Shown here: piece after piece, positions 25,303 through 34,047 of the stretch
Layout: every line of letters begins with the position of its first letter
How positions within the stretch are numbered: position 1 is the stretch's first letter
IMG/VR virus record: IMGVR_UViG_3300042485_003181
Span: 1-35,014 of that record
From: a virus
Strand: one strand, 5' to 3'
Length of the DNA: 35,014 bases
The notes under the pieces: generated by a model
The model's input: only the letters and a program-made list of their open reading frames with translations
Database searches by the model: none
What the model was told of the DNA's origin: nothing
Position numbers and translations under genes: made by a program

Positions 25303-26475
25303 TTAGCTAAATTTAACGTTAGCTGTAGTGATAGCAACTTTACCTAAGTAGTCAGCTGCATTACCTAGAGAAGACGCTGTGTTTGACAACTCAACATAAC
25401 CATAACGTGTCATGAATGATACGACTGGTTCGAATGTTGATGGGTCAAGTACAACACCACTGCTCATCAATGGAATGTATGGGCAATAGAATGCTGCGGC
25501 ATCTGACTCTGAAGAACCTTTGTAACCAATAAGAACATCATCAGATGTGCTGTATGTGTTAACATAGATCTTCATTGCATTGTTCAATGTACCAACAAAC
25601 TTAGTGTTTGTAGGAGCTTCGAATGTACCTTCTGTTGTACGAGCAAATGCGCTTGTAGTAGCAGATTGTAGAATTGTCAATGCTGTTGGTGATACAACGG
25701 CCCAGTTACCAGCGCCACGACGTGTACGCTGAGCAATCAAGTTAGCAACACGGTTGATCTGAACAGCTAAAGCAGCGTGTTCGTCACCAACGAATGTAGC
25801 AGTACCAGAAACGCTAGCTTGGTTGTATGTTTCAGTTGCTGTACCAGCTAATGTACCTAAAGAAGCAAGAACTTCTTGGTCAATTTCAGCTGTAATTTCT
25901 TGTGCAAGAGCAGCCATAATTTCTGCTTCGATGTCAATACCTTGTTGGGCTTGTGCATCTTGAGCAGCTTCAAAAGTCCAACGAGCGCTTAACTTACGTG
26001 TCTTCGCTTCGACGGTCTGTTTCAAGATTTGAATGCTCATTCTGTTACCAGCAGTACCTTCTAGAGCGGCTGTGTTAGCTGCTTTAGCGTTGCTGCTATT
26101 CTGGTTACCAGAATATGCTTCAGCGATCTTGAATGGGCTGAATGCTTCTTCACCAGCTACAACTCCAGCACCACTTGATGTGTCGCTATAACGAACACGT
26201 AGAGTATGGATTTGACCAACTGGGCCAGTCATTGGTTGTACACCGACCAATTCGTTAGCAATAACGGTTGGCATAACACGACGGATCACTGGAAGGATCA
26301 CGCGGTTAAGTGTTGCTACGTTACCAGCAGATGTAGCGCCAGCTGTGGCACTTTCTGCAAGGTACTTGCGGGTATTTTCTAATGTTACAGCCATCGCGGA
26401 TTTACGGGTGCCTTGTAGGCCTTCTAATAGGGCTTCCTTGGTCTCGTTCCAACGGCTTGTTAGTAGTTCAGACAT
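25303..26475 (-). CDS. 23: Major capsid protein, T4 gp23 type (390 aa)
   Basis: This is the hexameric shell protein of T4-like heads. Its position directly after gp21 and gp22 fixes the assignment. The N-terminus (MSELLTSRWNETKEALLEGL) is the helical propeptide, followed by ATLNRVILPVIRRVMPTVIANELVGVQPMTGPVGQIHTLRVRY, the conserved start of the mature gp23 fold. Later segments such as KTRKLSARWTFEAAQDAQAQQGID, RGAGNWAVVSPTA and the C-terminal FMTRYGYVEL are also gp23-like. The T4 protease prefers (I/L)-x-E; the LAE at residues 39-41 (before SATAGATS) is a good candidate cleavage site, giving a mature protein of about 349 residues. This is shorter than T4 gp23 (521 residues), within the small range seen in aquatic T4-like phages. 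A strong AAGGAGAAC ribosome-binding site fits high expression. A UUCG terminator follows. Confidence 0.96.
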   Translation of the reverse strand: MSELLTSRWNETKEALLEGLQGTRKSAMAVTLENTRKYLAESATAGATSAGNVATLNRVILPVIRRVMPTVIANELVGVQPMTGPVGQIHTLRVRYSDTSSGAGVVAGEEAFSPFKIAEAYSGNQNSSNAKAANTAALEGTAGNRMSIQILKQTVEAKTRKLSARWTFEAAQDAQAQQGIDIEAEIMAALAQEITAEIDQEVLASLGTLAGTATETYNQASVSGTATFVGDEHAALAVQINRVANLIAQRTRRGAGNWAVVSPTALTILQSATTSAFARTTEGTFEAPTNTKFVGTLNNAMKIYVNTYSTSDDVLIGYKGSSESDAAAFYCPYIPLMSSGVVLDPSTFEPVVSFMTRYGYVELSNTASSLGNAADYLGKVAITTANVKFS

Positions 26476-26488
26476 TTAAATGTTCTCC

Positions 26489-27583
26489 TTAAATTTTTAA
26501 ACCAGCGAGTCTACGAATATCTACGATATTGTTTGTGTGCTCGCTACTACTTGCGCTGTTAGGAATTTTATTTCCTGTTACTTCCTTTGCCTCTACTAGT
26601 GCCTTACGTTTTTGTGGAGCTTCACCTGCGATTACAGCTGGTAGGTACTTGTCAAAACTATTTTGTAGTTTTGCTGTCTGTACACTTTCAAGAAGTTCAG
26701 TCATGATAGCTTTCTGACCATTGGCCAAAGGTGCTAATAATTCATTCATAACTTCCTGACGTTGACTGCTCTCCATTAGAGCCTTAATTTTGTGTTCTTT
26801 GCTTTCTGCGAGTTGTTTAGCTTCTGCTACAGCGTTTTTAGCTTGAGCTAGTTCTAACTCTTTCAGGTTTATAACCTTGAGCAATTTACTTGATTCTGAT
26901 TTTTCACTCAGATAACTGGTTTGATATTCATTTGCAAATGCTTCAAACAACTTACGACCAAAGTCGTTACGACGAGCAGACTCGATGTCTTCTTTTAGTT
27001 GACCAATCTCTTTGTTAAGAGTTGTTTCAACTGTAGATTCTACCAATGTAGCTGCACGTTGAATAAATTGTTCTTTGATTTTAGCAAAGGCTTGTTTACC
27101 TTCACGAACCAAACGCACCTTTGTTTCTGCAAGATCTTGTTTGTCTGTATGGAATTCAGCGATTTCTTGTGCTAGAGCTTCTACTACAAACTGCTCAAGT
27201 TTAATAAACTTGTCAGCCATTTGTTTTTGATCTTCATGTAAATCTTTTACTTCACTAGCTAGTTGTTGCACAACAAATTCTTTCATTGTTTTTGCATCTT
27301 TCTTAGCTTGTACCATTACTTTAGCCTTAGCTTCAGCAAGGTGATTACGATCTTCTACAAATTGAGCAATTTCCTCTCTTAATTGATCGCCTAACATGCG
27401 ATCAATTGCTTCAACCATAACTTGTTTGTCATGCTCGTAGCGTTGAGCAAATTCTTCACGTAGTTGTTGAGTAACTTGTGTACGATTCTCGACGATGCGA
27501 GATTCCCAAGCCTGCTCAATTTCTGCTTTTACATCTTCAGAAACCACATTGTTTTCGAACAGAGATTTTAGTGCTTCCAACAT
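26489..27583 (-). CDS. 22: Prohead core scaffold protein, T4 gp22 type (364 aa)
   Basis: Long, highly charged and almost entirely predicted coiled coil: MLEALKSLFENNVVSEDVKAEIEQAWESRI at the start, then repeating stretches of the kind QLREEFAQRYEHDKQVMVEAIDRML, HEDQKQMADKF and FHTDKQDLAETKVRLVREGKQ. A less charged tail (LPAVIAGEAPQKRKALVEAKE, NIVDIRRLAGLKI) ends it. This matches the scaffold that fills the T4 prohead and is destroyed by gp21 during maturation; several (I/L)-x-E sites are present. It lies between gp21 and gp23, as in T4, with a GAGGAGAAAC ribosome-binding site and a gap of only 13 nt to each neighbour. Expression with gp23 is therefore coupled in one operon. Confidence 0.93.
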   Translation of the reverse strand: MLEALKSLFENNVVSEDVKAEIEQAWESRIVENRTQVTQQLREEFAQRYEHDKQVMVEAIDRMLGDQLREEIAQFVEDRNHLAEAKAKVMVQAKKDAKTMKEFVVQQLASEVKDLHEDQKQMADKFIKLEQFVVEALAQEIAEFHTDKQDLAETKVRLVREGKQAFAKIKEQFIQRAATLVESTVETTLNKEIGQLKEDIESARRNDFGRKLFEAFANEYQTSYLSEKSESSKLLKVINLKELELAQAKNAVAEAKQLAESKEHKIKALMESSQRQEVMNELLAPLANGQKAIMTELLESVQTAKLQNSFDKYLPAVIAGEAPQKRKALVEAKEVTGNKIPNSASSSEHTNNIVDIRRLAGLKI

Positions 27584-27596
27584 GTGTTTCTCCTCT

Positions 27597-28223
27597 TTAT
27601 TGGAGTCCGCTTATTAATCTTAATAAGCTCTCTTTGAGATATTTCTGCGCCTTAGGATCGCCTTGCACTTCCTTCGCTATACGAAGGCTACTATAACCTC
27701 CCCTATTATTCATAAGGTGTTCATAGATTGGTGTAGGATACGCTCCCGGAGCACTTGGTTGAGCTACCACATCTACTGTGATAATCTCAAACTCTGACAC
27801 TTCACCGGAACCGTCTTCTTTGACGTTGCCGGATCCGCGTGAACTAACTCCTAACTTCACTCCACTTTCTAACATAGCTTTCACTAGTTGTCCCATTGGA
27901 GTTGGTAGGATTTTTAATTTTCCGTAACCGTTTGGGCCATCCATCCACATTTCTGTAATCATATGGCTCACACGATCAAGGTTAATTCTTAGGTCATCTG
28001 GATGATCTACTTCGCCTAAAACTGAGTATCCACCAGTGATTTGATCGTTCAGGGTCTTGACAGCCCTGCCGATTTCATTAACAGGATAAACACGCTGATT
28101 TTGATTCCGGACGCCGCCTTGAATGCAAATACCTTTCATATAAAGGTTCTTGCCGTCTTGGCCGTCGGACTCAACGACCATTCTCGCTTGATCAAAACTC
28201 AGGTTTTCACGAAGATAATTCAT
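27597..28223 (-). CDS. 21: Prohead maturation protease, T4 gp21 type (208 aa)
   Basis: This serine protease is assembled in the prohead core and cleaves scaffold, core and capsid propeptide. The family features are visible: GICIQGGVRNQNQRVYP near 31-47, the catalytic-histidine segment LGEVDHPDD (His74), and the serine segment GVKLGVSSRGSG with Ser127/Ser128 as nucleophile candidates. FEIITVDVVAQPSAPGA follows, with an acidic residue (Asp151) that could complete the triad. The length is close to T4 gp21 (212 residues). The start is set by AAGGTTAAGTAG before the ATG, overlapping the end of the upstream core gene. The C-terminal 35 residues (YSSLRIAKEVQGDP ...) are basic, which would suit self-removal or core binding. 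Confidence 0.95.
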   Translation of the reverse strand: MNYLRENLSFDQARMVVESDGQDGKNLYMKGICIQGGVRNQNQRVYPVNEIGRAVKTLNDQITGGYSVLGEVDHPDDLRINLDRVSHMITEMWMDGPNGYGKLKILPTPMGQLVKAMLESGVKLGVSSRGSGNVKEDGSGEVSEFEIITVDVVAQPSAPGAYPTPIYEHLMNNRGGYSSLRIAKEVQGDPKAQKYLKESLLRLISGLQ

Positions 28224-28233
28224 CTACTTAACC

Positions 28234-29145
28234 TTATTTGGCTCTGCTTCTGACACCGTTGATTGGAGAGCCTGCGCCCTTGTCACCGTTGTCGCCTGAG
28301 CCTTTCTTTTCAGCACCGTGGCCAGGTTCTTTCTTCTTGAACGCTGTCTTACCAGCATTTCCGCCTGGTACATTAATGTTGCCAAAATTTTCTTCTTTAG
28401 TGTTTGGCTTTAGTAAACCGCTTTGTACGCCTTTACCACCAGCTTCTCCACCCTTAGCAATATTTGCGGTTGTGCCGCCCATATCATTCTTACCAGCTAT
28501 TGGACTACGGACGTTGTCGCCGTTATCTCCGCTGCTTTTCTTTTCTGCGCCGTGGCCGCCAGTTACTTTTTCAATATACTCGCGCATGAAGTTATCGCTG
28601 ATGTTAAAACTATCTTTTAACTCATCTTCTTCATCATCAGCAGGTTCTTCGTCGCCCATGTCATCACCGCCCATGTCGTCGCTTGCATCATCACCGCCTT
28701 CGTCGCCCATCATTTTTTCAAATTCAGCTTTAAGGTCGTCAAGTGCGTCTTCTAGGTCAACTACACGATCTTCAATATCGCCGTCGCCGCCCATGTCGTC
28801 GCCTTCTTCATCACCAGCTTCGATGTCACCCATGAAGTCATCAGTAGCATCGCCACCAATTTCGTCACCGCTCATTGCGTCCATGTCGTCCATGCCTTCC
28901 ATGCCGCCCATGTCTTCTTCGTCGTCGGTTTCGCTGAAGGTAACTTCCATTCCTTCATCTACTTCTTCGTCGTCTTCATCTTTGTCGTCTTCATCTTTTG
29001 CTTCATTGAAGTCTTCACTAAGAATTTCTTCGTAGATTTCGCGAGATTTCTCAACTACTAGTTGATGGAATAATTCTTTTGCTTTATCTTGTTCTTCAGA
29101 AATTAGATACTCGAGCATCTGCTCGAACTTTGATCGATCAGTCAT
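28234..29145 (-). CDS. Acidic prohead core protein (303 aa), gp67/gp68 position
   Basis: The N-terminal 45 residues form a helix-rich head (MTDRSKFEQMLEYLISEEQ, KAKELFHQLVVEKSREIYEE) similar in style to T4-group core proteins. About 48-180 is extremely Asp/Glu-rich and low-complexity, with many DDMGGD repeats. The C-terminal 100 residues switch to a Gly/Lys/Asn-rich tail in which GHGAEKK-SGDNGD-----SPI occurs twice (around 195-217 and 278-299). In T4, genes 67 and 68 for acidic core proteins lie exactly between genes 20 and 21, so I infer an internal core component that is processed by gp21. Sequence identity to gp67 or gp68 cannot be claimed from reading alone. The start has a strong AAGGAGACAACA site. 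Confidence 0.72.
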   Translation of the reverse strand: MTDRSKFEQMLEYLISEEQDKAKELFHQLVVEKSREIYEEILSEDFNEAKDEDDKDEDDEEVDEGMEVTFSETDDEEDMGGMEGMDDMDAMSGDEIGGDATDDFMGDIEAGDEEGDDMGGDGDIEDRVVDLEDALDDLKAEFEKMMGDEGGDDASDDMGGDDMGDEEPADDEEDELKDSFNISDNFMREYIEKVTGGHGAEKKSSGDNGDNVRSPIAGKNDMGGTTANIAKGGEAGGKGVQSGLLKPNTKEENFGNINVPGGNAGKTAFKKKEPGHGAEKKGSGDNGDKGAGSPINGVRSRAK

Positions 29146-29240
29146 TGTTGTCTCCTTAAATTATATGCAAGGCTGTCAAGTATATTTACATCAAACTGTA
29201 AAATATATGCTTAAATGGTGTGTTTTTTAGGAATTTTGCC
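29146..29240 (-). other. 95-nt AT-rich spacer between the small gene and the core gene
   Basis: No gene fits. On the minus strand it contains TGTAAATATAC (a weak late-box relative, centred near 29180) and then the strong ribosome-binding site AAGGAGACAACA of the core gene. No hairpin with a T tract is seen, so the operon probably reads through. Confidence 0.35.
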
Positions 29241-29480
29241 TTAGACGGCAGGTGCTTCAGGTGCTTTATACATTTGTTCCACGAATTCAAGTTCTTTTTC
29301 TTGTTCAAGGATGTGTTGTTCACTGGCTTTTCTCAACTCGTTAATTTGTTTTAACGTAAGTCTAGTCTTGCGAGTATCACCTTTGGCCATAGAGGTGCTG
29401 TCACGATCGCCGTCATAACGTAGATCGTTTGACACGGATTTGATATCATTATCAATATAAAATAATTCTCTAAGTATCAT
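29241..29480 (-). CDS. Small protein of unknown function between portal and core genes (79 aa)
   Basis: The protein reads MILRELFYIDNDIKSVSNDLRYD, then GDRDSTSMAKGDTRKTRLTLKQINELRKASEQH and ILEQEKELEFVEQMYKAPEAPAV. It is a charged helical protein with a basic middle and an acidic C-terminal helix; no signal peptide or membrane segment is seen. It starts 8 nt after the gp20 stop. I do not recognise a named family with confidence, though small proteins of this style occur between genes 20 and 21 in aquatic T4-like phages (T4 has gp67, 80 residues, in this region). A head-assembly role is plausible from position only. No good Shine-Dalgarno sequence precedes the ATG; the upstream sequence is CATAAATATAATC. 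Confidence 0.7.
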   Translation of the reverse strand: MILRELFYIDNDIKSVSNDLRYDGDRDSTSMAKGDTRKTRLTLKQINELRKASEQHILEQEKELEFVEQMYKAPEAPAV

Positions 29481-29485
29481 GATTA

Positions 29486-29493
29486 TATTTATG
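29486..29493 (-). promoter_or_regulatory. Late-box-like CATAAATA just before the 79-aa gene
   Basis: On the minus strand CATAAATATAATC immediately precedes the ATG at 29480 and overlaps the gp20 stop codon. It matches the T4 late box except for the first base, but initiation here would leave almost no leader for the 79-aa gene. If active it would more usefully serve the core gene further downstream. I treat it as doubtful. Confidence 0.3.
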
Positions 29494-31228
29494 CAGGAGG
29501 AGCAGATGCGGCTGGTGGTGCAGCCGCGCCCGGAGTTGCAGATGCGGCTGCTTCGCCTGGTACTCCTGCTGCCATACCGTCAGGTGCTTCAGTGTCAGTC
29601 ATTGCTGCTGTATCAGATTCAATACCAGCTTGACTTACCCCAACTCCGCGAAGCTCTCCAGAGCTATCTGTAGACACAGCTGAACCTTTGCCGTTTTCTT
29701 CTGCCCATAGACGTTCGTTTTCTGCCATTTCTTCTTCGCTTAATCCTAAGAATCGTTTCATAGCAAATCGTTTTGACATATAGGGTTGTTGACTAATGGT
29801 GCCAAATGTGTTGATTCGTTGATTATCTAATTCTGCTTGTCTATATGTTGCAAAGTTTTGCGGAGGTTGAAATTGAACTTCAAATAGCGACGAGTCAATA
29901 TTAATGCCTCGGTCATACAAATACATTTTAAATTCTGTATCAAACTCATCCTGCATTAAACTTTGTAAGCGCATACAGTAGTTGTTAAACCGTAGTTCTT
30001 GAATATATGCTGTGCCAACGCGACCGTCATTATATGATGCTTGACTGTCATCTGCGCCCGTTGGCAGATAGCTTGATGGGATTCGCAAACCACGGAATAA
30101 CTTGTTAGTAAAGTACTTTAAGTCGTCAATCTCACCTAGGTTAGTTCCGCCTGGTAGTGTTTCAACTTTACTTCCACGACCTTCTGCGGTAGTTGGAAAG
30201 AAGTAATCTTCGTTAATACTCAACGGATTGTATGCTGAGTCTACAACATTTTGTCCACCGCCTGTGGCACTAGGAATTCGTCTTTGATGGATTTCATTTT
30301 TAACACGTTCAACAAAGCCCATGGCCAAGTGACTTGGCATGTTACCTACGTCAATATAGAAAATTCTACGTTCAGGAGCACGTTGAATACGGTATATTAG
30401 GATAGCATCTTCCAACAATTCTTTCTGTTTAAACACCTTAAAAACGTTTTCTAATAGACTATTTCCAAAAGGAAAGTTGTTGTCTAGGCCTTCACTTAGA
30501 CTTAGATGAATAACATGTTTAGCATCAATTGCCAACTCATTTTGCTGAATATCAAACCTATTAGACGAAGTTCCGCCTTGTGGATATGACCCAGTCATAC
30601 CTCTTGCGGCTGCTCCTTGTGGTCCGGCAAAGTTAGTTCCTCGACCGTTAGTATTAGCGTTACTAGGATTAATAGCTGTAACAGCTAGTTCAACAAAATT
30701 AGGATTTAAGTCACGGATAACATACTGTTCTGGTTCTTTACCTTCTGATTCGTTGACAATGATCTTAACAATCTTAGCAGGATCTACGTAAAAGAATTTT
30801 TTAGTTTCAGGATCGCGAACAAAGAATGCATCGCCGTATTTGAATACGTTGCGTACAATTCTAAAAATTCTAGTTTCAAATTTTTGTAGTTTGCACCATT
30901 GTTGTAGGTACTCTCGAAGGATAGAAATTTCGCTGTTAGTGGCCTTGCTCTTGAAAAATAAATGGAATGGTGTTTGATTTTCTCTATTCTTTTGGCTACA
31001 GAATTCAGCAATAATGTCTAAGGCAGCATTAACTTCTGAATCCATATCCATGGTATCGTATTGAAGATAACGTTCGATTCTGTTTGGCGCTCCTGTATAT
31101 ACGTCAGGAAGAAAACTAGAATAGTTCTTTCTAGCTGGGCCCATGCTGCTACCAGTATTGCTCATAGGACTAACGGTGCCGCTAGAATTATTAACATTAA
31201 CTGGGGTGAAGTACTTTTTCCAACTCAT
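29489..31228 (-). CDS. 20: Portal vertex protein, T4 gp20 type (579 aa)
   Basis: This is the dodecameric portal that nucleates the prohead and forms the DNA channel. Characteristic gp20 segments are visible: MSWKKYF at the start, RIERYLQYDTMDMDSEVNAALDIIAEFCSQ near residues 50-80, CKLQKFETRIFRIVRNVFKYGDAFFVRDPETKKFFYVDPAKI near 112-155, and AKHVIHLSLSEGLDNNFPFGNSLLENVFKVFKQKELLEDAILIYRIQRAPERRIFYIDVGNMP in the middle. YFTNKLFRGLRIPSSYLP and LRFNNYCMRLQ come later. The C-terminus is an Ala/Pro-rich low-complexity tail (about the last 35 residues). Length is near T4 gp20 (524). Its ATG follows the upstream stop by two nucleotides (TAATAATG), with AAGG as a weak ribosome site, so translation is probably coupled to the tape-measure-like gene. 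Confidence 0.96.
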   Translation of the reverse strand: MSWKKYFTPVNVNNSSGTVSPMSNTGSSMGPARKNYSSFLPDVYTGAPNRIERYLQYDTMDMDSEVNAALDIIAEFCSQKNRENQTPFHLFFKSKATNSEISILREYLQQWCKLQKFETRIFRIVRNVFKYGDAFFVRDPETKKFFYVDPAKIVKIIVNESEGKEPEQYVIRDLNPNFVELAVTAINPSNANTNGRGTNFAGPQGAAARGMTGSYPQGGTSSNRFDIQQNELAIDAKHVIHLSLSEGLDNNFPFGNSLLENVFKVFKQKELLEDAILIYRIQRAPERRIFYIDVGNMPSHLAMGFVERVKNEIHQRRIPSATGGGQNVVDSAYNPLSINEDYFFPTTAEGRGSKVETLPGGTNLGEIDDLKYFTNKLFRGLRIPSSYLPTGADDSQASYNDGRVGTAYIQELRFNNYCMRLQSLMQDEFDTEFKMYLYDRGINIDSSLFEVQFQPPQNFATYRQAELDNQRINTFGTISQQPYMSKRFAMKRFLGLSEEEMAENERLWAEENGKGSAVSTDSSGELRGVGVSQAGIESDTAAMTDTEAPDGMAAGVPGEAAASATPGAAAPPAASAPPA

Positions 31229-31230
31229 TA

Positions 31231-34005
31231 TTATGCCTTATATAAATTGCCAGATCCAGCGTTCTTAGTTGCTCTAACCTGTTTATTACTCAAATCTTCT
31301 TGTTGAGCTATTAGCCGACCCATCTGCATATTTAACGAATCTAAACTTTTTACTACATCGTTTAGAGTAGACTCTTTGCCAGATGCACTGCCTGGTGGTT
31401 TAGCTGCGGCTGTCGGTGTTGGTGGATTTTTACTATCAGCTGCAGGTTGACTTTCTGGTTTAGGTACTGCTACATTAGCTGCTTTGGCTTTAATACCAGG
31501 ACCAAATCCCGGTAAATTAATTGCATTAAGATCCATAGCAGGTAATCTAGGAGTTGCTGTTGCAGCTCCAGCTGGTGACTTTATACCTAATGCTTTATCA
31601 AAATCAGCATTTAATTTGTCGAGATTTCTTTTATTTCCTTCAGCAGCAAATTTTTCTGCAAACTCGCGTTCGCCTACTCGATGCGCTTTACCGCCGTCGT
31701 TAATATTTGGATCAAACTTACCAGCAGATGCTTTTTTAGCAGCAAGTTCTTCAGTTGACAATTTTTTAGTAACTGCTAATTGTTCTTCTTTCTTAGTTGT
31801 TTCGTATGTAATACCTGCATCAATCTTCTTTTGTATTTCAGTTTGTTTAGCTTGATATTCTTCTTTAAGTTTTACTGCAACTTCGTCAGCCTTCATAGCT
31901 TTCTGCACATTAGAATATTTTCTATCTTCTACTGCCATGCCGTCAACTAATACTTTTTTACGTGCTTCAAAGTCTTCGCGGAATTTTTTAGTCAATGCTG
32001 ACATTTCTTGTTCAGCTGAACTAGATTCGGCACTTTGATTACGCTGTGTTGTAGTACTGCCGCCGCCACTAACTGAACTAAATGACGTAGCAATATCTTT
32101 AGAAATAGTGCTTAGATCAAATCCATCCATCCCGCCTGTAGGATTGCCGCGCATGTTAGGATTAACTCCCACAGTCTGCATACCTTTTCTAATCGATTCT
32201 GCCATGTTTTCTGCAAATGATTTGTCTTCAGTACCAGGTTTAGGCAAGGAATTTTTAAGTGTGCCTATTACCGCACTTGCACTTTGTCCTTGGATTCCTT
32301 TAGCAAGATTCCCTAACTGATCTTCTGTGATAACACCTTCTTTGCCGTGCAGCACAGCAAGTGTTCCTGCACCAAAGTCTTCCATAATCTTACCAACAGT
32401 ACCTAGAGAACCAGTTGACTTTCCTGGAACAGCTTTACCATCTAGGAAAAAATTAGCTGTACCGGTAACAGCACTAACTGTTAAATCAGTTAATTTTGAT
32501 AATGTCTCTGTCATTGCACCAACAACCCCGCCTTGCTCTCGACGTACTTGCGCTGCACTAACTGGATCTCGAGGTTGTCCGTCTGGACCTACTGTAGTTG
32601 TAACATCTTTATTTTTTACTCCCGCAATAGCCTGTGATTCTAACTTAGTTGCCATTCCTTGTTTATAATATAAATCAGCTAGTTCAGCTAGTTTATCTAG
32701 AGTCTTTTGAGTAACAGCAGTTGCAGCTGCTGTTGCAGCTGCTGATTTAATATCTTGACCGGCTGCTTGTACCGCAACAGCTGCTCTTCCAGATTGTCCT
32801 ACATCTTCATATTTAATATTACCTTTAGCATCCATAACTGGCTTGCCTGTTTTCTCGTCTATTACGGGTCTATTGCCTTTTTGCGCTTGCTTAATGTCAT
32901 CCATGGTTAGTTTCAATGCTTTAGCATAGTCTTCTTGAGTACGTAATAATATGCCATTAGCTGCTGCAACTCTCATCACATTGTCATTCAACGTTTCGGT
33001 ATTTTCAACAAACTTTTTTGTAATACCACTAACCGCGCCGCCTGCTTCGCCCATAGTAGCCATTGTTAAAATAGTTCTATCACGGCCATTCTTTACTGCT
33101 TCGGCATCTGCTCGCGCACTTGCTGCTTGCGCTCCAGTTATATCGCCCTTGGCTAATCTTGCGGCAGCTTCTTCAACTGCTCTTGATTGTTTTCCCATTA
33201 CCGCTGCTTGTGTTCCAGCAGCTTGAGTCAAATATGTTCCGGAAGCAAATTGTTGCTTAAATAATTCTTCATCGCCTCGTTTTCTAGCTTCCAATGCTAA
33301 TTTATTATATTCAGAACGTAAAACAGCTTCCTTTTCAAGATCTCCATTAGCTAACAATCGTATTTTGGCTGTTACTTGGCCGTCGACTGCTGCCTTCTTC
33401 ATTTCATCCATCTGAGCTTCACGACTCTTACCCGTGAGCTTGGCAACGGCATCCATTTGTTCCGCTAGTTCTTTAGCAGCCATATAGGATTTTCTACGGC
33501 CTTCTTCTGTATCTTTATATCCAGCTCGTTGTGTAGATGCTTGTATAGCTAGAATTTCGTTTAGGTCTTTACTAGTGTATCCTATATTTCTAAGTTCGTT
33601 AGCGGCACCGCTATCAAAAAATTCTTTACTTAGTTTTGCAAATGCTTCTGCGCCCCTAGTTACATTTCCTCCTAACCCAGAAATTCTTGCACCATTGTCT
33701 TTGATTAGATCAGAAAATTGGTCTAGGCTTAATCGACTATTGTAAGCCGATTTTGTCATGCCTATTAAGTCACCACTAAAACTAGCCCCTGATGAACTTA
33801 GTCGCTGGAACGTTTCAAGTGAGGTTAGAGCTCCATCGGCAAATGTTTTTGCTAATTTAACAGATTCCTGTCCGACAGATGAAAATCTGTCATTTAACGT
33901 CTTCACGTCGAGGTTAGCAGTTGATCCGCTGCTTGCGTTGGATCTAACCCATTTCATGTATTCCTTAAATTGTTCTTCTGACATTCCTGGTGGTGGACCG
34001 GCCAT
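31231..34005 (-). CDS. Tape-measure-like protein (924 aa)
   Basis: The start MAGPPPGMSEEQFKEYMKWVRS follows a good AAGGA site. The protein is mostly predicted helix and rich in Ala, Lys, Gln and Glu. Residues 40-250 contain long amphipathic stretches (SVKLAKTFADGALTSLETFQRL, AAKELAEQMDAVAKLTGKSREAQMDEM). Near residue 552 is AVLHGKEGVITEDQL, which resembles the H/E-G-x-E-x-V/I signature found in many tail tape-measure proteins. The last part is a charged coiled coil (ALTKKFREDFEARKKVLVDG, then a P/A-rich linker and a final helix SLDSLNMQMGRLIAQQEDLSNKQ). No clear transmembrane segment is seen. T4's tape measure is gp29 (590 residues). At roughly 0.15 nm per residue, 924 residues could span up to about 139 nm. 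The assignment rests on composition, the motif, and the divergent gp26-type neighbour. Location directly upstream of the portal gene is not T4 order. Confidence 0.65.
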   Translation of the reverse strand: MAGPPPGMSEEQFKEYMKWVRSNASSGSTANLDVKTLNDRFSSVGQESVKLAKTFADGALTSLETFQRLSSSGASFSGDLIGMTKSAYNSRLSLDQFSDLIKDNGARISGLGGNVTRGAEAFAKLSKEFFDSGAANELRNIGYTSKDLNEILAIQASTQRAGYKDTEEGRRKSYMAAKELAEQMDAVAKLTGKSREAQMDEMKKAAVDGQVTAKIRLLANGDLEKEAVLRSEYNKLALEARKRGDEELFKQQFASGTYLTQAAGTQAAVMGKQSRAVEEAAARLAKGDITGAQAASARADAEAVKNGRDRTILTMATMGEAGGAVSGITKKFVENTETLNDNVMRVAAANGILLRTQEDYAKALKLTMDDIKQAQKGNRPVIDEKTGKPVMDAKGNIKYEDVGQSGRAAVAVQAAGQDIKSAAATAAATAVTQKTLDKLAELADLYYKQGMATKLESQAIAGVKNKDVTTTVGPDGQPRDPVSAAQVRREQGGVVGAMTETLSKLTDLTVSAVTGTANFFLDGKAVPGKSTGSLGTVGKIMEDFGAGTLAVLHGKEGVITEDQLGNLAKGIQGQSASAVIGTLKNSLPKPGTEDKSFAENMAESIRKGMQTVGVNPNMRGNPTGGMDGFDLSTISKDIATSFSSVSGGGSTTTQRNQSAESSSAEQEMSALTKKFREDFEARKKVLVDGMAVEDRKYSNVQKAMKADEVAVKLKEEYQAKQTEIQKKIDAGITYETTKKEEQLAVTKKLSTEELAAKKASAGKFDPNINDGGKAHRVGEREFAEKFAAEGNKRNLDKLNADFDKALGIKSPAGAATATPRLPAMDLNAINLPGFGPGIKAKAANVAVPKPESQPAADSKNPPTPTAAAKPPGSASGKESTLNDVVKSLDSLNMQMGRLIAQQEDLSNKQVRATKNAGSGNLYKA

Positions 34006-34029
34006 AATATTTTTCCTTAAAACTACGTA

Positions 34030-34037
34030 TATAAATA
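34030..34037 (+). promoter_or_regulatory. T4-type late promoter box TATAAATA (plus strand)
   Basis: An exact match to the -10 box read by the T4 gp55-type late sigma factor, followed by CTTTAT and 29 nt upstream of the gp26 start codon. Confidence 0.75.
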
Positions 34038-34047
34038 CTTTATATTA

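Noticed and set aside
28238-29035. 265-codon plus-strand frame over the acidic core gene
   Set aside because: It is the Ser/Pro-rich antisense shadow of the GAT/GAC-rich acidic region and has no ribosome-binding site.
29151-29185. Sigma-70-like promoter (TTGACA ... TATAAT) before the acidic core gene
   Set aside because: The spacing between the two boxes is only 8 nt, and the TATAAT lies so close to the start codon that the ribosome-binding site would barely be transcribed.
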